A stretch of DNA of 31,449 nucleotides from DATGZX01 sp035296965 (lineage in GTDB: Bacteria; Planctomycetota; Planctomycetia; Gemmatales; Gemmataceae): positions 1 to 31,449 of the forward strand of contig DATGZX010000069.1 in assembly GCA_035296965.1 (NCBI GenBank), read 5' to 3'. The translations under genes and the position numbers were made by a program. Positions within the stretch are counted from its first letter, which is position 1. The number at the start of each line of letters is the position of its first letter. Positions 1-7,632 of the stretch are shown one piece after another. The notes beneath the pieces were generated by a model. That model did no database searches, had not been told where the DNA came from, and saw only the letters and a program-made list of their open reading frames with translations.

Positions 1-1155
1 TTTTCTCGTTCCCGGCTGCGCAAACAGCTCAAGCGCCGCGGTGCTCCGCCGGCAGAGATTGCACGGGCCGACGAAGTCCTGGATCCTGACGCACTGACGA
101 TCGGGTTTGCCCGCCGGTTTGCCACCTACAAACGCGGCACGCTCATCTTCCGCAATCTCGAACGTTTGAGCGCGATCATCAACGACAAGGAGCGCCCAGT
201 GCAAATCATCTTTGCCGGCAAGGCCCACCCGCGCGACCATGGCGGCAAGGAATTGATTGCGGAGATCCTGCACATCGCGCGCCGTCCCGAGTTCCGCCGA
301 CGCATCGTGTTCATTGAAGACTACGACATCAACGTCGCCCGCCATCTCGTCCAGGGCATCGACGTTTGGCTGAACAACCCGCGCCGGCCGCTTGAGGCTT
401 CCGGTACCAGTGGCATGAAGGTTTGCTGCAACGGCGGCATCAACCTGAGCATCCTCGACGGCTGGTGGGTAGAAGGGTATGCCCAGGACAACGGCTGGGC
501 GATTGGCGCGGGCGAGGAATATACCGACTTGACGTACCAGGACGACGTGGAAAGCCGGGCCATCTACGACCTGCTGGAGCAGGAGATCGTGCCGCTGTTT
601 TACACGCGCTCGATCGACGGGCTGCCGCGCGGCTGGCTCAAGGTCATGAAGCAATCGATGAGCGTTGGCTGTCCCGTGTTCAATACCAATCGCATGGTGC
701 AGCAGTACATCGAAAGGTGTTACTGGCCGTCGGCCTTGCGCTACAGGACGTTGACGGCGGACAACTTGAAAAAAGCCGAGGAGCTGGCCCAGTGGCGGCG
801 CCGCCTGGGAGCAGGTTGGTCCCGTGTGCGGATCGAAGGTGTCGAGGCGGACGGGGCGGATCCGATGCAAGTCGGCAAGGAGCTACGGGTAAAGGCACGC
901 GTGAACCTGGGCGGCTTCGGCCCCGACGACGTCGAGGTCCAGCTCTTTCACGGACTTGTCGATTCCTTTGGAGAGATTCCCAAACCGCAGACCGTGGCGA
1001 TGAGCCACAACGGCACCCAGGAGGGAACAAGCTGGGCCTTCACCGGCACCATTCCCTGCCAATCGAGCGGACAGCACGGCTTTGCCGTCCGCGTGCTCCC
1101 CAAACATAACGACCTGGCCAATCGCTTCGAGCCCGGCTTGGTTTGCTGGGGATAA
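1..1155 (+). CDS. glgP: Alpha-glucan (glycogen/maltodextrin) phosphorylase, 3' part
   Basis: The frame is open from the first base, so the 5' part lies outside the window; 384 residues are visible. It would release glucose-1-phosphate from alpha-1,4-glucans (GT35 family) in the cytoplasm. Visible blocks are TIGFARRFATYKR, then IIFAGKAHPRDHGGK, and EASGTSGMK followed by NGGINLSILDGWW. The Lys of EASGTSGMK matches the pyridoxal-phosphate lysine of the classical EASGTGNMK motif. The wording fits the short bacterial alpha-glucan phosphorylase type rather than the animal/E. coli GlgP type. The last ~110 residues look like the usual C-terminal beta-rich extension. The gene ends with TAA and is followed by a short GT-rich tandem repeat. 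Family call secure; substrate preference unknown. Confidence 0.92.
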   Translation, partial: FSRSRLRKQLKRRGAPPAEIARADEVLDPDALTIGFARRFATYKRGTLIFRNLERLSAIINDKERPVQIIFAGKAHPRDHGGKELIAEILHIARRPEFRRRIVFIEDYDINVARHLVQGIDVWLNNPRRPLEASGTSGMKVCCNGGINLSILDGWWVEGYAQDNGWAIGAGEEYTDLTYQDDVESRAIYDLLEQEIVPLFYTRSIDGLPRGWLKVMKQSMSVGCPVFNTNRMVQQYIERCYWPSALRYRTLTADNLKKAEELAQWRRRLGAGWSRVRIEGVEADGADPMQVGKELRVKARVNLGGFGPDDVEVQLFHGLVDSFGEIPKPQTVAMSHNGTQEGTSWAFTGTIPCQSSGQHGFAVRVLPKHNDLANRFEPGLVCWG

Positions 1156-1157
1156 TG

Positions 1158-1196
1158 TAGTGGTGAGTGGCTAGTGGTGAGTGGTGAGTGGTGGGA
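1158..1196. repeat. Short tandem GTGGTGAGT-type repeat
   Basis: About four imperfect units of TGGTGAGTGG/TAGTGGTGAG follow the glgP stop codon, between convergent genes. It is low-complexity intergenic sequence with no evident function; replication slippage would explain it. Confidence 0.7.
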
Positions 1197-1199
1197 TAA

Positions 1200-1583
1200 T
1201 CACGAAGCCCATCCCCGCAAGGCACGCGGCAACTCTTCGACGAACTTGCTACGCGGCAGCACCGGATCGCAGCCTGCTTCCCTGGCCAGGCGCAAAGATT
1301 CCGCATCGACGTGCGAGCCGTATGCGACGACGCGCGGCACGGGAGAGCAGGTCGTGTGCAAGAACGCCATCAATTCACCCAGCTTCAGGCCGGAATTGCC
1401 TAGATCGACAATGATGCACCGCGGCGTCTGCTGCGCTGCCAGTTGTTCGAGAATATCAACGCTGCGCGCCGGTTTGATGGTCAGGCCGAGATCGCGCGCG
1501 GTGCCGGTGACTCGACTAGTGAAAATCATATCGTCGGAGAGCAAGAGACCAGCGACCTCGGACGGCGTGCTTGGTACGGACAT
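1200..1583 (-). CDS. Receiver-like (pseudo-receiver) domain protein
   Basis: A 127-residue single-domain protein with the alternating pattern of a CheY-type receiver: an acidic pair SDD at 16-18, a hydrophobic strand ending CIIVDL with Asp60 where the phospho-acceptor lies, then RVVAYGSH and the end-of-domain run VLPRSKFVEEL. The expected Lys near the end is an Arg-Ser-Lys run (PRSK), and the Thr/Ser switch position is unclear, so phosphorylation is uncertain. I chose the ATG at 1583 because AAAGGA precedes it at good spacing; a longer frame upstream would overlap the P-II gene. It lies 32 bp downstream of P-II on the same strand, so the two are probably co-transcribed, hinting at a link to nitrogen signalling (inference). 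Confidence 0.7.
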   Translation of the reverse strand: MSVPSTPSEVAGLLLSDDMIFTSRVTGTARDLGLTIKPARSVDILEQLAAQQTPRCIIVDLGNSGLKLGELMAFLHTTCSPVPRVVAYGSHVDAESLRLAREAGCDPVLPRSKFVEELPRALRGWAS

Positions 1584-1615
1584 CGGTACTTTTCCTTTGT
1601 TTGTAAGCGGGCAAG

Positions 1616-1963
1616 TCAGATTGCTTCTGGGCCACGCTCTCCAGTCCGGATGCGGATGCAATCTTCAAGAGGCAGGATGAATATCTTGCCGTCGCCAATG
1701 CGGCCCTCCGGACCCGTCCGGCCCGCTTCCATGATGGCATTGACCGTGGGCTCCACAAAATCCTCGTTCACCGCGATCTGCAATTGCACTTTGCGCAGCA
1801 GATTGACGTTGAGTTCATGCCCGCGATAAACCTCGGAGTGCCCCTTCTGCCGGCCAAAGCCCTGAACATCGACAATCGTCAAGCGGAACACCTCGACCTT
1901 GCTGAGGGCTTCTTTTACTGCTTCCAGTTTTGCAGGTTGGATGATGGCGAGAATCAATTTCAT
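1616..1963 (-). CDS. glnB: P-II nitrogen regulatory protein
   Basis: 115 residues, the normal P-II length. It would bind ATP/ADP and 2-oxoglutarate and control ammonium uptake or glutamine synthetase. Visible: the N-terminal strand MKLILAIIQPAKLEAVK; the T-loop region GFGRQKGHSEVYRGHE; and EAGRTGPEGRIGDGKIF, the family signature around the B-loop. Tyr46 is present, but residue 51, the uridylylated Tyr in enterobacterial GlnB/GlnK, is Leu (RGHELNV). Classical GlnD control is therefore unlikely. No amtB or glnA is adjacent; a receiver-like gene follows. RBS AAGGA lies about 9 nt before the ATG. GlnB and GlnK cannot be told apart from sequence alone. Confidence 0.95.
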   Translation of the reverse strand: MKLILAIIQPAKLEAVKEALSKVEVFRLTIVDVQGFGRQKGHSEVYRGHELNVNLLRKVQLQIAVNEDFVEPTVNAIMEAGRTGPEGRIGDGKIFILPLEDCIRIRTGERGPEAI

Positions 1964-2023
1964 GGTGGATTGTCCTTGGTCCGAAGTGCTATCGAGGGAT
2001 GCTCACGAACAAGTCCTCTCGGT

Positions 2024-2040
2024 GCGCGGTTTCACCGCGC
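2024..2040 (-). promoter_or_regulatory. GC-rich hairpin in the P-II leader
   Basis: GCGCGGT, a 3-nt spacer and ACCGCGC form a perfect 7-bp stem about 60 nt upstream of the P-II start. It could be a leader hairpin or an operator-like dyad. No sigma-54 -24/-12 element was recognised in the leader. Function unknown. Confidence 0.3.
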
Positions 2041-2150
2041 TTGCGCTTGGCAAACTGGCCGATGCCGATACTCATAATAATGGCTGGAAGAGCGGCAGGC
2101 AAAGTCCGGTGATGGTACGCCTTGGAAAAAAAACTTCTCTGAGATAAGGC

Positions 2151-2190
2151 GGCGCTTATGCGTTTGGATCTAATAAGCGCCTGCTTATTA
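2151..2190 (-). terminator. Two competing hairpins after the small membrane-protein gene
   Basis: TAATAAGC-GCCT-GCTTATTA (2171-2190) is a perfect 8-bp hairpin starting at the stop codon of the membrane-protein gene on the minus strand. An overlapping stem pairs GGCGCTTAT (2151-2159) with ATAAGCGCC (2173-2181), so the two folds exclude each other. On the minus strand an eight-T run follows only ~17 nt further on, so this is not a textbook terminator. Confidence 0.4.
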
Positions 2191-2499
2191 AAGCATCGAG
2201 CTTAGCTCCACCCAGGCGATGGCTAATCCTAGAAGGGAGCAGATTGCACCCACCCAGATTGCCCTAAAAAGCAAACGATCCCTCTTCTTTCGATACGATC
2301 GGTACAAAAACGGAAGCAATGCCAGATTAGCTAGAGAAGTGAATAGTAGAGCGATCCACGGCGTGCCAATCACGATAGACCAGATCAGCACGATGAGCAA
2401 CAAGCACGCGACGACTATAAAGCGTGCTAGGGAAGCAGAAGTGGGGTAAATTATACGCCCCTTCAGCAGCGTAATTTCCTTCCGTTCTTCGTTGCTCAT
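2188..2499 (-). CDS. Small three-helix membrane protein, unknown function
   Basis: 103 residues. A charged N-terminus (SNEERKE) is followed by three hydrophobic stretches: about 26-45 (IVVACLLLIVLIWSIVIG), about 47-67, and about 80-98. A basic loop YRSYRKKRDR lies before the last helix, which suggests that loop is cytoplasmic. No family recognised. The ribosome site before the ATG is poor. The length of hydrophobic patterning and the hairpin at its stop codon argue that it is real. Confidence 0.5.
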   Translation of the reverse strand: MSNEERKEITLLKGRIIYPTSASLARFIVVACLLLIVLIWSIVIGTPWIALLFTSLANLALLPFLYRSYRKKRDRLLFRAIWVGAICSLLGLAIAWVELSSML

Positions 2500-3145
2500 A
2501 CGATCCAGGTTAACAAGATGATCAGTTGTTTTCTAGAGAGGCCAAGAAGGTACCCGAGAAGCTTTCGTGCCTTGGTATGACTACCCAGAGTCCCTCGCTC
2601 AGTGCGAGGCTTCGCGAACCAGAGCAGATTCTTGCAAAGAGCGATTGCGTCCTTGCTATCCTGACAAGATCAACAAGTAAGCAAACCTAAAAGGGAGGGC
2701 TAAGTGATGATCACCGTGACCAGCAAAGGTGCACGGTATATCCGGGCCGCCGATGATTGAAGCCATTCACCGTTAACCACCGTTTTAGACGGTACGGCGG
2801 CGCTCGCAGCGCCCATTGCACAACACGGGCGCGCTTTCGCAAGATGCGTAGGCGGAAAATGGCGAAAAAGAGGAGACCCTCGCTAGGATTAGCGCCCTCC
2901 GCTAGGAATGCCGGCCCGAGAGTTGGCCGTTAGGTTCGGTTGCATCCAATAGGTGTCATGCTCAGCAGTCTGCCAGAGTATCTGTATCCTTATCTTCGAT
3001 ATCTACACCCTTGGAATCCATCTCAAGTTCTTGCAAAATGATCGCTGCAGAAAAAGTGGCGAAATCCGTACGAAGAACTCAGACTTTTCGGTGCAAAGCT
3101 CGGCCTGTATGGTCAAGCCAGACGTCAATTTGGACATTCATTGGT
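2500..3145. other. Intergenic stretch with no convincing gene
   Basis: Beyond the duplicated VOC leader (2690-2760), I see no coding signal. A small perfect hairpin CCTCGC-TCAGT-GCGAGG sits at 2593-2609. A 64-codon plus-strand frame near 2953 has no ribosome site and a composition unlike its neighbours, so it was not called. Confidence 0.5.
2690..2760 (+). pseudogene. Duplicated leader and start of the VOC gene (remnant)
   Basis: Positions 2690-2714 match 3146-3170, the ribosome site and first codons of the VOC gene, at 23 of 25 bases. An ATG at 2707 opens a frame beginning Met-Ile-Thr, like the VOC protein, but it stops after 17 codons (TGA 2758-2760). This looks like a truncated copy of the VOC 5' end; a separate tiny peptide gene is the alternative. 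Confidence 0.45.
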
Positions 3146-3162
3146 AAAGGGAGGGCTTAGCG

Positions 3163-3519
3163 ATGATCACGGGCGTCCACACGATGTTCTACACGTCGGA
3201 GCCGGAGAAGTTGCGGGCCTTCTTGCGCGACAAGCTCGGCTTTCACGCGACCGATGTCGGCGAGGGTTGGCTTATCTTCGATCTACCCGAAGCAGAGATG
3301 GGTTGCCATCCGGAGGATGCTGCCAAGGGCGCTCCTTCCGGGACCCACAACATCTCGTTCTATTGCGACGACATCAAGAAGACAGTCGCAGACTTGAAGG
3401 CGAAAGGGGTCGAGTTTACCAGCGATGTCCAGGACATGGGCTACGGATTGATCACGTATTTCCGCGTGCCGGGCGGTTTTCAATTGCAGCTCTACCAACC
3501 TCGGTACTCGAGAAAATAG
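3163..3519 (+). CDS. VOC (glyoxalase/bleomycin-resistance fold) family protein
   Basis: 118 residues, one VOC unit with two beta-alpha-beta-beta-beta modules. It begins MITGVHTMFYT; the first module has LRDKLGFHATDVGEGWLIF and the second starts THNISFYCDDIKKTV and ends GYGLITYFRVPGGF. Usual metal-ligand positions carry His6, His54 (MGCHPE) and His62 (GTHNI). The last position, often Glu before LQLYQP, is Gln here, so the metal site may be altered. GGGAGGG lies ~6 nt before the ATG. It stands alone with no substrate-defining neighbour, so reaction unknown. Confidence 0.85.
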   Translation: MITGVHTMFYTSEPEKLRAFLRDKLGFHATDVGEGWLIFDLPEAEMGCHPEDAAKGAPSGTHNISFYCDDIKKTVADLKAKGVEFTSDVQDMGYGLITYFRVPGGFQLQLYQPRYSRK

Positions 3520-3621
3520 AGAGTTCTGGGCGTGTCATGCTTGCACGGCCCTAGCACGTCGTGTTGGTCAGAAAGCAGGTTGAGGGCCGCGAGGGCTCGA
3601 CTCCCGCTGCTCTCGTGAAAA

Positions 3622-4731
3622 TCATTTGTCAGTAAACGGCCTTCCTTGCTGGTAAAGTTTGAGACGCTGGCGTGCCTTTTCAAGAGATTCTTTCGGAAAG
3701 TCTGGAAGCTTTAAAGCAGCCTCTTGCCATTTCACCGCATCCTTGAATTGGCCCGTCTCCGCAAGGGCCGCCGCAAGACACTCCAGGCATGGTCCCGATT
3801 TCCAGTTTGTCGCTTGACAGGCTTTTGTGGCATATTCGACCGCCTGCTTTCCGTTTCTGCCTTCTGTCAGCTCACAGGTCGAAAGCACCCATCCCAAGGT
3901 AAACAGGATGGGAACCGAATCGGGCTGCAGCCGAAGCGCTTCTGTAACATCTGCGATGGCCTGCTTGTATTTCCCTTTTCTCTGGTACAAATCCGCTCGG
4001 CGCACATGAATTGACAGGGAATTTGGCTGATTCAATGTAAATCTGTCTTCCTCAAGTGCGCGAGTATAGTCGGCAATGGCTTCGTCATATTCGCCTTTCT
4101 TGGCGTAGACACTTGCGCGACAGATACGCGTTTCCACGGACGCTGGGACCAATTTTATCGCTTCGGTATAATCCTCGATTGCCGCCTCCAGGTCGCCCTT
4201 GCAAGAGTGGGCATAACCCCGGCAACCATAAGCGGAGGCACGCTGTGTATCGTCCCCCCGTGGATCCATTTTCAATGCAGTGGTGCAATCCTTGATCGCT
4301 TCGTCGTAGTCCTTGTTCAAACAGCGAAGGCACGCGCGAAACGAATAGTTCGATGCATCCGGCTCAAGATAGATCACCTGTTCATAGTCCGCGATCGCGC
4401 GGTCAAGTTTTCCGTCCGCCCCATAGGCTGCAGCCCGCATTTTGTAGAGGAGGTGAGGGGAATATCGGCTCAATTCGATCGCTCGGGTAAAAGCCTCGAC
4501 AGCTCTAGCGAACTCCTTCCTCTCAAAGAAGTCCACGCCTCTTTGGAATTGAGCCGACGACGTTTCCTCGTCACTAGCATTAGAAGATGAAGACGAGACG
4601 CTAGCGCAGACCAAATTCCTCGCCAAAGCGTACGCGAACGCTGAATGGGTGACATCGGCAACGCCAAGAGCGGAATTAGGCGCTAGACAAGCAGTCAAGA
4701 GCAAGCTGAGTAGTTTAGCGGCACGCGTCAT
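3622..4731 (-). CDS. Exported tetratricopeptide-repeat protein
   Basis: About 369 residues. The N-terminus MTRAAKLLSLLLTACLAPNSALG reads as a signal peptide; the Cys inside TAC is not a clear lipobox. From ~50 on it is built of TPRs with the usual A/Y/A spacing, for example RGVDFFERKEFARAVEAF, AYGADGKLDRAIADYE and RADLYQRKGKYKQAIADV, about eight in all. TPRs bind partner proteins. A GTG at 4743 is possible, but the ATG at 4731 gives the better signal peptide. It starts 37 bp after the S8 peptidase gene stops on the same strand, so the two are likely an operon and the TPR protein may be a partner (inference). Confidence 0.85.
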   Translation of the reverse strand: MTRAAKLLSLLLTACLAPNSALGVADVTHSAFAYALARNLVCASVSSSSSNASDEETSSAQFQRGVDFFERKEFARAVEAFTRAIELSRYSPHLLYKMRAAAYGADGKLDRAIADYEQVIYLEPDASNYSFRACLRCLNKDYDEAIKDCTTALKMDPRGDDTQRASAYGCRGYAHSCKGDLEAAIEDYTEAIKLVPASVETRICRASVYAKKGEYDEAIADYTRALEEDRFTLNQPNSLSIHVRRADLYQRKGKYKQAIADVTEALRLQPDSVPILFTLGWVLSTCELTEGRNGKQAVEYATKACQATNWKSGPCLECLAAALAETGQFKDAVKWQEAALKLPDFPKESLEKARQRLKLYQQGRPFTDK

Positions 4732-4768
4732 CGAACGAATCACCCCGCCGTGGCCTATAATGGCATCG

Positions 4769-6541
4769 TTATTTAGACTGCCCTTCGTGCACGACTTCCG
4801 TGAGATGCTCGCGCGTGGGAGTGCGCCAGATGAGCATTGGCGTAACGGGCCGCACGCCGACTTCCTTGGGGGGAACTTTGAGAACTTCCGCCTGGCGTGC
4901 CCCGGTTACCTTGGGCGACTGGCTAATCGCTGAGGCGTCCGTGGCCGAACGTGGCGTTCCATAGAGTCGGACGTCAGCCGGGCGGACTTGCGTAGGCGCC
5001 GAATAGTAGCGCGGGATACCCGTCGATGTTGAGTAGTAGTATTGCGTGCCAGTGGGTGCGGACATGGACTCGATGGCCTGGCGCAACCGGTCCGTAGTCG
5101 GTAGCCGACGCTGGATGGCTCGTGGTGTGATGCCCAACGACGTGTCCGAGGTGTCCAGAGCCACGCTGGTCGCCTTGTCGTGATGGGCGAACCATAACAG
5201 ATGCCGAGTGCTGAGACCCGGCTCGGCAGCCTTCATCAAGGCGACGATGCCCGCGAAATACGCAGCCGCGTTCGATGCACCGGCCGTCAAATCGCCGTTG
5301 GTGAATGCGGCATTCGAATCTTCCAGAATGATGTCGGGCTTGCGACGATAGTCCGCCGTCGGCCCCGCTGAAGAATTAGGACTGCTATCCCCTACGGTCA
5401 ACACCAGCGGATTGTCCGCCGGCGGATACATCTCGCCTTTGTGCGAGGCATCGAGGAATTGGATCGCCTCGGTTGGGGCACCTGTTTTCGGATCCAGGAA
5501 TCCTTCGCGGCTCGAGGTAATCACCACACGCAGGCGATCGTCCGGCGTGAACTTGCCGCTCTTGGCTTTGATCCTGATGAGGTAATCGTGCTCGCGATCC
5601 GCGGCAAGGTCGGTGAGGACGATGCGCTCGCGCGGATTCCGGCTCTCTTCCGGGTCGTTCTTGCCGGCGCCCGTGATCTGTTTCTTTTCGCTTGAGCCTG
5701 CGACCCAGCCGAGCCAATCTTCGACATAGAGATCGAGATCCTTATCGGTGCCGGCGTCTTCCTCCTCGCGGTAATCATTCCAGGTCAGCGTGATCGTGAC
5801 CGTGTTTTCATCGAGCAAGTTTCGGAAACGCAGAGCTGTTTCGTCAGACCCTTTCCCCAGCCGCAGATAGCCGCTGGGCAAGACTTCCACCGGCCCGTTG
5901 TACACGTGGCCGCCGTAGTTACCCGCGGCATTGATCCAGAGGATCCCTGCCGCCACGGCATCGGCCACCACGCGATTGATCGGTCCGCGGCCGTCCCCGT
6001 TACCGCCGCCTTCGAAGGTGCCGCAGAACAGGATGATGTCCACTTTGGCCTCGATCGCATAGCGGACCGCGCGGCGGAGCATGGTCGGACCATTGGCGTT
6101 GAGCAGGTAGAACTTGGGCCCGCGTGGATTGAAGCCGGTCACGGCCCAGATGATCTGGGCCATCATGCGCCCATGGGGATTGAGGGGAGCAAATGACTTG
6201 CGGTATTCAGGGTCGCCCAGTTTGAATCGGCGCACAAATTCGGGGTCGTAGTGCTCAACCAGCACAGCGCCTTCGGGCAGGTAGCGGCGCACGCCGTCGA
6301 TGCGGTCGAAGCCGTAGTCCAGGACCGCGATCTTCAGCGTTTCTACCGGAAGGTTGTCGTAGGCTGCTAGACCAAATCGCTGGCGCAGCTCATCGACATT
6401 GGCCAGGCGAGCGACGGAGGCGGTGCGGAGAGGTTTAGGGTTCGGCAGACTTTCCGACGGGTTTTGGGCCCGCGCCAGCGCTGGCAGAGCGAGGCTGAAC
6501 GCAGCAGCCAGTGCGAGGCCGGCCGGCATCTTCGCTGTCAT
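4769..6541 (-). CDS. Secreted subtilisin-like serine peptidase (S8 family)
   Basis: 590 residues with a signal peptide (MTAKMPAGLALAAAFSLALP, Ala-rich cleavage near 25). The catalytic set is complete: Asp75 in IAVLDYGFD, His123 in NPHGRMMAQI, oxyanion Asn208 in WINAAGNYG and Ser423 in AGASNAAAYFAG. SSAGPTADYRRKPDI before the Ser matches the subtilase SxxGP...KPDI signature. Between Asn208 and Ser423 lie ~215 residues, far more than in subtilisin (about 66). They contain a beta-rich insert with TWNDYREEEDAGTDKDLDLY, like a pre-peptidase C-terminal-type sandwich. A ~120-residue Ser/Thr/Pro/Tyr-rich tail follows the domain. Likely acts outside the cytoplasm; substrate unknown. First gene of a probable two-gene unit with the TPR protein. 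Confidence 0.85.
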   Translation of the reverse strand: MTAKMPAGLALAAAFSLALPALARAQNPSESLPNPKPLRTASVARLANVDELRQRFGLAAYDNLPVETLKIAVLDYGFDRIDGVRRYLPEGAVLVEHYDPEFVRRFKLGDPEYRKSFAPLNPHGRMMAQIIWAVTGFNPRGPKFYLLNANGPTMLRRAVRYAIEAKVDIILFCGTFEGGGNGDGRGPINRVVADAVAAGILWINAAGNYGGHVYNGPVEVLPSGYLRLGKGSDETALRFRNLLDENTVTITLTWNDYREEEDAGTDKDLDLYVEDWLGWVAGSSEKKQITGAGKNDPEESRNPRERIVLTDLAADREHDYLIRIKAKSGKFTPDDRLRVVITSSREGFLDPKTGAPTEAIQFLDASHKGEMYPPADNPLVLTVGDSSPNSSAGPTADYRRKPDIILEDSNAAFTNGDLTAGASNAAAYFAGIVALMKAAEPGLSTRHLLWFAHHDKATSVALDTSDTSLGITPRAIQRRLPTTDRLRQAIESMSAPTGTQYYYSTSTGIPRYYSAPTQVRPADVRLYGTPRSATDASAISQSPKVTGARQAEVLKVPPKEVGVRPVTPMLIWRTPTREHLTEVVHEGQSK

Positions 6542-6583
6542 GATGTTCTCCTAGCCCGCGCGGCCGTGCGCTGGAGCGTGCCG

Positions 6584-6618
6584 AAAAAAGGGGGCCGACC
6601 CAAAGGATCGAAGCCCCC
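6584..6618 (-). terminator. Rho-independent terminator
   Basis: Read on the minus strand: GGGGGC stem, ~17-nt loop, GCCCCC stem, then six T. It lies ~110 bp downstream of the Gly/Trp/Tyr-rich gene and upstream of the S8 start, so it separates the two transcription units. Confidence 0.7.
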
Positions 6619-6727
6619 TATCCATGTTCTGACATGCCTGGCTTGCAAAATTCAAGGGCCCAGCCATGCCCCTTCTTCAACACGTTGGCTGGCACGAGAG
6701 CCGTTCGGACCTCGACCGGTCCCATGC

Positions 6728-7315
6728 TTAGTAGCAGTAATCGATAGAAGGATAGTAGTCCGACGAATAATAATACGACGGATAGTAGCCATAGTAAGGC
6801 CAGGACAAATAGCTGCTCGCGTAGTAGGGGCTGTAACCCCAGCCCCAGCCGCCGCCCCACCCCGAATAGCCTCCGCCCCAGCCCCAGTATCCGCCGCCCC
6901 AGCCCCAGCCGGGGTAGCCATACCAGCCATAGCCTCGGCCCCAGCCACCCCAGCCGCGACCCCAACCACCCCAACCACGGCCGCCCCAACCGGCACCGCC
7001 CCAACCACGCCCACCACCCCAGCCGCCGCCCCAACCGCGCCCGCCACCGCCCCAGCCACGCCCTCCACCACCACCGCCTCGCGCAGCTTGCGTTGGCGAT
7101 TCTCGATCGAGCTCGCTGCCTGTGGCAGCCCTGGGAGCGCTTCGGAGATCGTCAGGCAGCACTATCGCAGCAGCGCTGGACGGAGCTTGTTTAGCCTTTT
7201 CCAACGTAAGCGGAGCTTTGCGCTCCTTGCTGACAGAATCACCATCCAATTCGCCGGCCCAAACCGGCGCCGCGGCCAATAGCGCGATTGCCAGACCAGT
7301 CAAGTGCCGAACCAT
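6728..7315 (-). CDS. Exported Gly/Trp/Tyr-rich repetitive protein
   Basis: 195 residues from the ATG at 7315, chosen because GAGGGAGG lies just upstream. MVRHLTGLAIALLAAAPVWA is a clear signal peptide. A ~65-residue charged linker follows, then a low-complexity half of GRGWGGG- and GWGG-type units moving into a Tyr/Ser-rich end (YYGYYPSYYYS). It has one Cys, next to last. No enzyme motif. Similar Gly/aromatic proteins serve as envelope, matrix or adhesive proteins; that role is inference. The repeated codons make the complementary strand look open, which is an artefact. It has its own terminator at 6584-6618. Confidence 0.8.
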   Translation of the reverse strand: MVRHLTGLAIALLAAAPVWAGELDGDSVSKERKAPLTLEKAKQAPSSAAAIVLPDDLRSAPRAATGSELDRESPTQAARGGGGGGRGWGGGGRGWGGGWGGGRGWGGAGWGGRGWGGWGRGWGGWGRGYGWYGYPGWGWGGGYWGWGGGYSGWGGGWGWGYSPYYASSYLSWPYYGYYPSYYYSSDYYPSIDYCY

Positions 7316-7632
7316 GGTAGCCTCCCTCTTGGGCAAGTTGGTTGCGCCAATCGATTGCATGCACTATTCTAAGCCGTGAAATGCCGGCTTGCAAAGAAAC
7401 AAAGGGGTCGGAGGGTTCCTTCGCCTCGATTGGGAAGGACTTGAAACGCCCCTGTTGCTCTCGGAACTGACGCGCAAGACCACTGCGGAAGCGAAGGCCG
7501 TGAGGCAGAAGGGGGACGGTGGTATAACCACGTCAGCCCTGACCAGGGTTTTCCGCACCGCGTCGGAGTACACTGAACTGTCTTGACGAACGAAGGAACC
7601 TGCATGTTGTCCGGCCTCACACAAGGAAGATC
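7316..7632. other. Divergent intergenic region
   Basis: Lies between the divergently read Gly/Trp/Tyr-rich gene and the sigma-factor gene, so both promoters should be here. No clear -35/-10 pair was seen; a TTGACG at about 7583 lacks a good -10. A 65-codon plus frame at 7389 looks non-coding. Confidence 0.4.

Noticed and set aside
1158..1196. CRISPR-like or regulatory repeat
   Set aside because: Units are short, unspaced and imperfect; simple tandem repeat. No CRISPR array seen anywhere in the window.
2953..3147. 64-codon ORF before the VOC gene
   Set aside because: No ribosome site, AT-rich unlike neighbours, no motif; likely chance.
6464..7282. Long Pro/Ala/Thr-rich frames on both strands over the Gly/Trp/Tyr gene
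   Set aside because: Repetitive GC-rich codons leave all frames open; only the minus frame with a signal peptide and ribosome site is convincing.
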